Source: Candidatus Acetothermia bacterium
GTDB lineage: Bacteria > Bipolaricaulota > Bipolaricaulia > Bipolaricaulales > Bipolaricaulaceae
Reading direction: 5' to 3'
Assembly: GCA_003551325.1 (NCBI GenBank)
Contig: PUMK01000243.1
Span: 1-5,478, forward strand
DNA: 5,478 bases
The translations under genes and the position numbers were made by a program. Below the pieces are notes generated by a model that did not search any database, was not told the DNA's origin, and worked only from the letters and a program-made list of their open reading frames with translations. Below are positions 1 through 5,018 of the stretch, piece after piece. Numbering within the stretch: position 1 is the stretch's first letter; every line of letters begins with the position of its first letter.

Positions 1-484
1 AGTCCCGCTCATCGCGCTTCAAGATGGCAGCCAGGACCTCCTCCAGGTCTCCTCCCTGATCCCGTTGCCTCCGACGTGCACGTTCGCGTGGATCAGCGGT
101 GACGTAGATCTTCAGGTCAGCGTCAGGGAGGACGACTGTGCCGATGTCGCGACCTTCCATGACCACATCGTGCGAATCGGCGACGGCACGCTGGAACGCG
201 ACCAAGAAGGCGCGGACCTCAGGATCGACCGCTACCTGCGAGGACATCGCGTCCAGGCTCGGACTGCTGAGCTGGTTCGTCACATCCTCCTCTCCCATGT
301 AGATCCTACCACCGGTACACACGCGGAGCCCCGCCTCCTCCAACGGTTGTTCGCGCTGTCGGGCAAGGGCTGCTGCCCGGTACATGGCGCCGGTGGGAAC
401 GAACAGGAATCCAAGCCGGTCCGCAAGAAGTCGGGCCAGGGTGCTCTTACCCGAGGCAGCAGGCCCATCGATGGCGATCTTCAT
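1..484 (-). CDS. cmk: Cytidylate kinase (CMP/dCMP kinase), C-terminus beyond the window
   Basis: Transfers phosphate from ATP to CMP or dCMP in the cytosol, feeding CTP and dCTP pools. The first 161 residues are present and open at the window edge; the family is usually about 220-230 residues. Visible: N-terminal strand MKIAIDGP with P-loop GPAASGKST (residues 7-15), GAMYR (32-36), a QVA segment with R91, GRDIGT (111-116, with the R and D that contact CMP), LPDADLKIYV (119-128), and the lid start RERARRR up to KRDERD (156-161). The later arginines of the lid and CMP site lie outside. Two oddities: the usual Asp before T/S-G-A-M/I-Y-R is Pro30, and the stretch between YR (35-36) and EDVT (66-69) is about 14 residues shorter than in E. 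coli or B. subtilis Cmk as I recall them. The ATG overlaps the ispE stop as ATGA, with no strong ribosome binding site, so translation is probably coupled to ispE. Identity is firm. Confidence 0.95.
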   Translation of the reverse strand, partial: MKIAIDGPAASGKSTLARLLADRLGFLFVPTGAMYRAAALARQREQPLEEAGLRVCTGGRIYMGEEDVTNQLSSPSLDAMSSQVAVDPEVRAFLVAFQRAVADSHDVVMEGRDIGTVVLPDADLKIYVTADPRERARRRQRDQGGDLEEVLAAILKRDERD

Positions 485-1329
485 TTCAGGATGTTGTATC
501 CCCGGGGTGTGGGGGCTGCAACCAGGAGATTCGCGTCCGTCCTGCCGTTGAGGCGGGCCTTGGCGGTTTCTGCCAGGCTGCGGTCGGGGTAGGCGGCGAA
601 TAGACACGAACCCGATCCGCTCAACCCGATGCCCGTCGTGTGGGGGTCCTGAGCAAGGAGCTGTCGATATCCGTTGAGTTCAGGGTAGAGCGTGGCTGCG
701 GCGGGATAGAGATCGTTGTCGAAGGTCGGCGTCGCCTGCGGCGAGGAGGGTGCCGACCAGGGGTGCCCCTGTGCGTCGTAGAGGCGGTACACCTCCGGGG
801 TCGAGCAACCGCGTGGCGGGAGGAGCAACAGGAACACGGCGGGTAGCTGAACGGGTGTTGGGCGCAACCGGTCGCCGATGCCCTCCATCCACGCGGGGCT
901 GGGCCCCAGGAAGAACGGGACGTCGGCCCCGAGCTTAGTGGCCAGTGCGTGGAGCTCGTCATCCGTGAGTCCGAGTCTTAGGAGACAATTGGCGCCGACC
1001 AAGGCAGCTGCCGCATCCGATGACCCACCGCCCAGCCCCGCCCCAAGAGGGATGCGCTTGCGGAGGGTGACTTCGATGCCCACATCCGCTCGGGCACGGG
1101 ACAGGATTGCCTGCAATGCGCGGAGCACGAGGTTGTCCTTGGGGGGGATGCTGCACTCGGGTTCACAGTGGACGACGGATCGGGTGCCCTTTACCGTGAA
1201 CAGCAGTGTGTCCGCCAGGTCCAACGCCACCATTGTGGATTGGAGGAGGTGGTAACCGTCCGGACGACGACCCACCACGCGTAGACCCAGGTTTAGCTTG
1301 GCGTGTGCGTGGACGCTGAGGGTTGCCAT
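481..1329 (-). CDS. ispE: 4-diphosphocytidyl-2-C-methyl-D-erythritol kinase
   Basis: ATP-dependent GHMP-family kinase of the MEP isoprenoid pathway; phosphorylates the 2-hydroxyl of CDP-methylerythritol in the cytosol. The 282 residues fit the family length. Motifs: AKLNLGL (10-16) with catalytic-type K11, DGYHLLQSTM (24-33), the ATP loop PLGAGLGGGSSDAAA (94-108), LGADVPFFL (133-141) with catalytic-type D136, STPEVY (176-181), NDLYP (205-209), and the C-terminal glycine loop GLSGSGSCLFA (235-245). An in-frame ATG at 1413 would add 28 residues inside hutI; the ATG at 1329 is preferred because it puts AKLNL at the family position and has an AAAGGCGGAG ribosome binding site. The gene start lies within the 3' end of hutI (37-nt overlap), and its stop overlaps the cmk start. 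No internal promoter is evident, so it probably depends on hutI transcription. A C7 run sits in codons 61-63. Confidence 0.97.
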   Translation of the reverse strand: MATLSVHAHAKLNLGLRVVGRRPDGYHLLQSTMVALDLADTLLFTVKGTRSVVHCEPECSIPPKDNLVLRALQAILSRARADVGIEVTLRKRIPLGAGLGGGSSDAAAALVGANCLLRLGLTDDELHALATKLGADVPFFLGPSPAWMEGIGDRLRPTPVQLPAVFLLLLPPRGCSTPEVYRLYDAQGHPWSAPSSPQATPTFDNDLYPAAATLYPELNGYRQLLAQDPHTTGIGLSGSGSCLFAAYPDRSLAETAKARLNGRTDANLLVAAPTPRGYNILK

Positions 1330-2528
1330 GCGATCGCTCCGCCTTTCACCACGGTGTGCACAAGGTCGTGTCCAATCCAGTACGGAAGTTCCCGGTAGGT
1401 GGGGATGTTCCACAACACGAGATCAGCGGCCTTTCCGACCTCCAACGAACCCAGCCGATCTGCGGCGCCCACGGCTGCTGCGGCGTTGAGCGTTGCCGCG
1501 CATAGAGCCTCCTCCACGGTCATCCCCATGTACAGCACGGCGAGCGAGAGGCATAGGGGTAGAGACACCACGGGACAGGAACCGGGGTTGAAATCCGTGC
1601 CCAAGGCGAGGGCCATTCCTTCGTTAAGCATCCGTCGAGCAGGGGCGTAGGGCTCCTTGAGCACGAAGGCTGTCCCGGGGAGCATCACGCCGACGACGCC
1701 CGCCTGAGCCATGGCGCGCATCGCCTTGTCGGACGTTCGCAGAAGGTGATCAGCGCTCGTTGCGCCGAGTCTGGCAGCTAGGTGCGCTGCACCGGTGTCC
1801 ACAAGCTCATCAGCGTGGAGTTTCGCTTTCAGGCCGTACGACTGCGCACTTCGCAGGATGGCCTCCGACTCTTGGACGGTGAAGAACCCCTGATCGCAGA
1901 ACACATCACAGAAGCGCGCCAGGCCGCTGTCGGCCACTGCGGGAAGCATCGTGTCGATCACATGCTGTACGTACGCCGGTTTCTGCCAGCCTGGGGGAAC
2001 AGCGTGTGCTCCTAGAAACGTGGGGACGATCTCCGGACAGGGCGGGTCGTTGAGCTGCGCGGCCGCCTGGAGGATCTTGAGCTCTCCCTCGAGCGAAAGA
2101 CCATAACCGGACTTGACCTCAACGGTGGTCACGCCGCGGCGCAGCATTGCGCTGAGGTGCTGTCGAGAACGCGCTACGAGTTCCTCGATGGGGGTGTTGG
2201 CCATTGCCTGGGCGCTTGTCAGGATACCGCCACCCGTGTACGCCTGGCCGTGCGCACGTGCCAGGAACTCCTCGGCGCGGCTGCCGGCGAAGACCGTATG
2301 GGTATGAGGGTCGATCAGCCCTGGCGTGCACGTAAGGCCGCAGGCTTCCAACGTGGGACCTTCCCAGTCCGGCACGCTGTCCATGGTCCCCACGGCCGCT
2401 ACGGTGCCGTTGCGAATCAGGGTGAAGGCGTCCTGAAGCACGAGCGGTTTGGTCATGGATGCGCCACAGACCGGGGCATGTCCCTGGGCAGTGGCCAACT
2501 CCGCGATGTTACGAACAAGCAGGTCCAT
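1293..2528 (-). CDS. hutI: Imidazolonepropionase
   Basis: Metal-dependent amidohydrolase that opens 4-imidazolone-5-propionate to N-formimino-L-glutamate, the third step of histidine degradation, in the cytosol. Its 411 residues match the family. Metal ligands are visible: H75 and H77 (DPHTHT), H238 (KLHADE), H261 (SADHLL) and D312 (GTDFNPGS), with E241 three residues after H238 as the catalytic-type Glu; this spacing matches B. subtilis HutI (H80, H82, H249, E252, H272, D324). SGYGLS (140-145) and FLGAHAVPP (171-179) are further family segments. The ATG at 2528 has no Shine-Dalgarno site but lies 8 nt after a perfect TATAAT, implying a leaderless mRNA. The last dozen or so residues, after VVKGGAIA, look like a non-conserved tail that overlaps the ispE start. 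hutH is divergent; the urocanase gene (hutU) is absent from the window. Confidence 0.97.
   Translation of the reverse strand: MDLLVRNIAELATAQGHAPVCGASMTKPLVLQDAFTLIRNGTVAAVGTMDSVPDWEGPTLEACGLTCTPGLIDPHTHTVFAGSRAEEFLARAHGQAYTGGGILTSAQAMANTPIEELVARSRQHLSAMLRRGVTTVEVKSGYGLSLEGELKILQAAAQLNDPPCPEIVPTFLGAHAVPPGWQKPAYVQHVIDTMLPAVADSGLARFCDVFCDQGFFTVQESEAILRSAQSYGLKAKLHADELVDTGAAHLAARLGATSADHLLRTSDKAMRAMAQAGVVGVMLPGTAFVLKEPYAPARRMLNEGMALALGTDFNPGSCPVVSLPLCLSLAVLYMGMTVEEALCAATLNAAAAVGAADRLGSLEVGKAADLVLWNIPTYRELPYWIGHDLVHTVVKGGAIAWQPSASTHTPS
1337..1346 (-). promoter_or_regulatory. Shine-Dalgarno site of ispE inside the hutI 3' end
   Basis: On the minus strand AAAGGCGGAG lies 7 nt before the ATG at 1329. 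It is the best ribosome binding site in this arm and decides the ispE start against the upstream in-frame ATG at 1413. It lies within hutI codons, so ispE can recruit ribosomes on the same mRNA. Confidence 0.75.
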
Positions 2529-2536
2529 GGGTCGGC

Positions 2537-2566
2537 ATTATAGACAGCGAATGGTTTTCTTTACAA
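2537..2566 (-). promoter_or_regulatory. hutI promoter, leaderless type
   Basis: Reading the minus strand: -35 TTGTAA (2566-2561, 4 of 6 consensus positions), an 18-nt spacer, then a perfect -10 TATAAT (2542-2537). The predicted start is at about 2530-2528, on or within 2 nt of the hutI ATG. There is therefore no room for a ribosome binding site. The -35 overlaps that of the divergent hutH promoter. Confidence 0.7.
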
Positions 2567-2588
2567 AGCGCAGGTCAAGGGCTACCAT
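2560..2588 (+). promoter_or_regulatory. hutH promoter, leaderless type
   Basis: -35 TTTACA (2560-2565, 5 of 6), a 17-nt spacer, and -10 TACCAT (2583-2588, 4 of 6, fitting the TAnnnT pattern). The -10 ends 8 nt before the GTG at 2597, the same distance as at hutI, so transcription should begin at about 2595-2597. The -10 lies inside a perfect inverted repeat. This promoter probably serves hutH, era and the GNAT gene. Confidence 0.6.
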
Positions 2589-2596
2589 CGGTAGCC
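2580..2596. promoter_or_regulatory. Perfect 7-3-7 dyad over the hutH -10, candidate operator
   Basis: GGCTACC-ATC-GGTAGCC is a perfect 7-bp inverted repeat with a 3-bp centre. It covers the proposed hutH -10 and ends directly before the GTG. The flanking bases do not extend it. As DNA, it is placed as a repressor site for hutH would be. As RNA, a 7-bp stem would form only if transcription starts upstream of 2580, which the promoter call does not predict. It does not resemble the HutC (GntR-family) sites I know from Pseudomonas. The regulator is unknown. Confidence 0.55.
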
Positions 2597-4093
2597 GTGG
2601 TCGAACTGGACGGTCATGGACTGACGTTGCACGATGCTGAGCGCGTGGTTCTGGGGGGTGTGCCTGCATGCCCATCACCACGCGCCTTGGAGCAGGTGGA
2701 AGCCTCGCACAAGAGTGTGATGACCATCGTTGCCGAGGGTCGCACTGTGTACGGGTTGAGCACCGGCTTAGGGAAGTTGAGCCACGTGACGGTGGAATCC
2801 GGTGACCTAACGGAGCTGCAGCACAATCTTGTGCGGTCGCACGCCGTTGGTGTGGGCACTCCGCTGTCCGACGAGGCGGTGCGCGGCATGTTGCTGTTCC
2901 GAGCCAACTCGCTTCTCAAGGGTTGTTCGGGAGTTCGACCAAGGGTGGTTGATTGCCTCCTTGAGTGCCTCAATGCGGGCGTTGTTCCGGTAATCCCTGA
3001 GCAAGGTTCGGTGGGTTCCTCGGGCGATCTGACCCCGCTGGCGCACCTGGGGTTGGTGCTGATGGGCGAGGGTCGGGCGCGTTGGAGAGGCGAGGAGCTT
3101 GATGGAGGTGAGGCCCTTGCGCGAGCGGGTTTGGAGCCCGTGTTCCCCTTGGGTCCTAAGGAAGGCTTGGCCCTCCTCAACGGAACGGCGTACATGCTGT
3201 CGCTCACGTTCTTGGCCTGGCTGTTCGCACGACGCGCGCTCGATGCCGCGCTCAAGGTTTCGTCGCTTTCCTTCCAGAGTCTGCGGGGCCGGACGGAGCC
3301 GTTCGACCCCAGAATCCACGATGCCCGCCCTCACCCGGGGCAGGTTCGCGTTGCAGCGGCGATGCGGAAGCTGCTGGCGGGCAGCGGTCTTGTGGATACG
3401 CTGGCCGATGACGTGCAGGATCCCTATTCCTTACGGTGTTTACCCCAGCTCCTGGGGCCAACGTGGGAAGCCCTCGCTTGGGTTGCGTCCATCCTTGAGC
3501 GGGAGATGAACGCAGCGACGGACAACCCGCTTCTGTTTCCGGAAGGAGAAGCACTGTCGGGAGGGAACTTCCACGGGCAGATCTTGGCCTTTGCGGCGGA
3601 GCTTCTGGCGATGGCCGCAGCCGAGGTAGGGGCGTCGGCCGAGCGGAGGATGACGATCCTCCTCTCAGGGACGGAGCGGGGGTTGCCCGAATTCCTCACC
3701 CAGAGGCGGGGACTTCACTCGGGGCTGATGCTGACGCAGTACAGTGCTGCTGCGCTTGTGGCTGAGAACAAGGTCCTTTGCCACCCAGCCGTCGTTGACT
3801 CGATCCCCACATCCGGTGGCAAAGAGGACCACAATGCGATGGGTTCGGTGTCCGCCTGGAAGGCGCTTAGGGTATCGGAGAACGTGTGCCGCCAGGTTGC
3901 CCTGGAGTTTGTGTGCGCGGCCCAGGCGGCGGAGTTCGCGGGGGTTGAACAGCTATCGTCATCGGCCCGCCAGCTTCATGCGACGGTGCGGAACGTTGTC
4001 CCTCGCTTGGTGGAAGACAGGGCACTCTCCGCTGATGTGGAGAAGCTGGCGGCGCTCGTTCGTTCCGCTGGATTGGGTGAGCATGTCTTATAG
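2597..4093 (+). CDS. hutH: Histidine ammonia-lyase with an SSG MIO triad
   Basis: Removes ammonia from L-histidine to give trans-urocanate, the first step of histidine degradation; a cytosolic tetramer in known members. With the GTG at 2597 it has 498 residues, close to the usual length of about 505, and its key residues fall near P. putida numbering: Y52 (VYGLSTG), S81-H82 (RSHAVG), N195 (LLNGT), Y277 and R280 (QDPYSLRC), F325 (SGGNFHG) and E410 (KEDHNAM). S-H at 81-82 and E410 are histidine-type; phenylalanine and tyrosine lyases differ there. The self-cyclising triad, normally Ala-Ser-Gly, is Ser141-Ser142-Gly143 (GSVGSSGDLTPLAH). The open frame runs back to an ATG at 2459 inside hutI, but that extension is unlike the family. 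No good ribosome binding site precedes the GTG, consistent with a leaderless mRNA. Its 3' end overlaps era by 11 nt. Another MIO lyase specificity is possible but less likely. Confidence 0.94.
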   Translation: MVELDGHGLTLHDAERVVLGGVPACPSPRALEQVEASHKSVMTIVAEGRTVYGLSTGLGKLSHVTVESGDLTELQHNLVRSHAVGVGTPLSDEAVRGMLLFRANSLLKGCSGVRPRVVDCLLECLNAGVVPVIPEQGSVGSSGDLTPLAHLGLVLMGEGRARWRGEELDGGEALARAGLEPVFPLGPKEGLALLNGTAYMLSLTFLAWLFARRALDAALKVSSLSFQSLRGRTEPFDPRIHDARPHPGQVRVAAAMRKLLAGSGLVDTLADDVQDPYSLRCLPQLLGPTWEALAWVASILEREMNAATDNPLLFPEGEALSGGNFHGQILAFAAELLAMAAAEVGASAERRMTILLSGTERGLPEFLTQRRGLHSGLMLTQYSAAALVAENKVLCHPAVVDSIPTSGGKEDHNAMGSVSAWKALRVSENVCRQVALEFVCAAQAAEFAGVEQLSSSARQLHATVRNVVPRLVEDRALSADVEKLAALVRSAGLGEHVL

Positions 4094-4970
4094 ATCGGGA
4101 ATTGCTGCGGTTTTGGGGAAGACCAATGTGGGGAAGTCGACCTTCATCAATGCGGCTGTGGGTCGCAAGATGCTGATCGTGTCCGACCGACCTCAGACGA
4201 CACGGAATCGGATTCGATGCGTGTATACGTCGGACGACGGCCAAGTTGTGTTTGTCGATACACCTGGGCTTCACCGCCCGGTGAACCAACTCTCCTCTCA
4301 CATCCTCAAGGAGGCGTACCGTGCGCTTGCCGGTGTGGATGTGCTCGTCTACATGGTGGAGCCCTGGGGAGCGGTGGACCCGTATGACGAAGAGGTGATG
4401 GGGCGTCTTCGAGGGCTGCCCTGCGCCAAGCTCCTGCTGGTGAACAAGGTCGATGCTGCTCGCGGCAATGCCGTTCCGGAGACACTGCTCGCCTATGACG
4501 CACTTCAGGTATTCGACGAACTCATCCCGATCTCCTGCGCCCGCGGCACCGGTATTCAGGAGACATTGGCGCTGATCATGGAACGGCTCCCCGAGGGGGA
4601 GGCACTGTTCCCCGATGGGGCGCTTACGGATCGACCTCTGGAGTTCTTGGCCGCCGAGATCGTGCGAGAGAAGATCTACCAGTTGACCTATCAGGAGATC
4701 CCCTACTCGGTCGCGGTGCTCGTGGAGCATATCGAGGAGCGGGAGGACAAGCCGTTGATTGAGGTGCACGCTGTTGTGTACGTGGCTCGGGATTCTCAGA
4801 AGGGGATCGTGATCGGCTCGGGGGGGGATAAGCTCAAGGAGATCGGGCGGCGGGCAAGGATGGATCTGGAGGCGATGCTGGGACGTCAGGTCTTTCTCCG
4901 GTTGAACGTGAAGGTGCGACCCGAGTGGACCCAGAACCCTGAAGATGTCGCCCGGCTCACCGGGCCCTGA
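4083..4970 (+). CDS. era: GTPase Era, 16S rRNA-binding ribosome assembly factor
   Basis: Essential-type GTPase that binds the 3' end of 16S rRNA and helps 30S maturation, linking it to cell growth. Its 295 residues are the usual length. G domain: G1 GKTNVGKST (12-20; family GRPNVGKS), G2 in RPQTTRNR (36-43), G3 DTPG (59-62), G4 NKVD (121-124), G5 region SCA (151-153; usually SA). The C-terminal KH domain contains the GxxG loop GIVIGSGG (241-248) followed by DKLKEIG. The ATG at 4083 is chosen because the G1 motif falls at the normal distance; a GTG two codons earlier (4077) is possible, and the frame upstream of that is a shadow of hutH. It begins inside the last codons of hutH with only a weak GGGTGA nearby, so coupling to hutH translation is likely. 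No separate promoter is seen. A G8 run encodes part of the KH loop. Confidence 0.97.
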   Translation: MSYRSGIAAVLGKTNVGKSTFINAAVGRKMLIVSDRPQTTRNRIRCVYTSDDGQVVFVDTPGLHRPVNQLSSHILKEAYRALAGVDVLVYMVEPWGAVDPYDEEVMGRLRGLPCAKLLLVNKVDAARGNAVPETLLAYDALQVFDELIPISCARGTGIQETLALIMERLPEGEALFPDGALTDRPLEFLAAEIVREKIYQLTYQEIPYSVAVLVEHIEEREDKPLIEVHAVVYVARDSQKGIVIGSGGDKLKEIGRRARMDLEAMLGRQVFLRLNVKVRPEWTQNPEDVARLTGP

Positions 4971-4971
4971 G

Positions 4972-4999
4972 CATGCGGGTGGCCTCGGCCCCCGCCATG
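4972..4999 (+). other. GC-rich stem-loop between era and the GNAT gene
   Basis: GCGGG (4975-4979) pairs with CCCGC (4991-4995), GGC (4981-4983) with GCC (4988-4990) around a CTCG loop, and CAT (4972-4974) with ATG (4997-4999). Bulges are T4980 and C4996. That gives 11 pairs, beginning just after the era stop. No T tract follows, so it is a poor intrinsic terminator; mRNA protection, processing or weak attenuation are possible. The next 19 nt carry the ribosome binding site of the next gene. Confidence 0.4.
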
Positions 5000-5008
5000 G
5001 TGCTGATC

Positions 5009-5013
5009 GAGGA
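5009..5013 (+). promoter_or_regulatory. Shine-Dalgarno site of the GNAT gene
   Basis: GAGGA lies 5 nt before the ATG at 5019. An in-frame TGA at 5004-5006 excludes any longer start, so this site and the ATG define the gene start. Confidence 0.75.
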
Positions 5014-5018
5014 CAGAG

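Noticed and set aside
65..592. Plus-strand open frame of 175 codons at the window start
   Set aside because: It lies antisense to cmk, whose P-loop and GRDIGT motifs are unmistakable, and runs into the antisense of ispE.
1330..1413. N-terminal extension of ispE from the ATG at 1413
   Set aside because: It would precede the AKLNL motif by 28 unneeded residues encoded within hutI, and the ATG at 1329 has a good ribosome binding site.
2541..2567. Plus-strand TAGACA with TACAAA as the hutH promoter
   Set aside because: The 15-nt spacer is short and the boxes together fit less well than TTTACA-17-TACCAT, which also gives a start at the GTG.
2573..2578. TTGACC on the minus strand as the hutI -35
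   Set aside because: It is 30 nt from the TATAAT, and no -10-like hexamer occurs at 16-18 nt from it.
2459..2596. N-terminal extension of hutH from the upstream ATG
   Set aside because: The extra 46 residues lie across the hutI start and both promoters and are unlike HutH; the family N-terminus begins at the VELDGHGLTL segment.
2614..3255. Minus-strand open frame of 213 codons inside hutH
   Set aside because: Low-complexity, Ser/Pro/Arg-rich translation antisense to hutH; typical of a shadow frame.
3867..4769. Long minus-strand open frame (300 codons) across hutH and era
   Set aside because: It lies antisense to two genes with clear catalytic motifs, shows no motif of its own, and long antisense frames are common in GC-rich DNA.
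4972..4999. Rho-independent terminator after era
   Set aside because: The hairpin is strong but has no T tract after it, and the next gene starts 20 nt later on the same strand.
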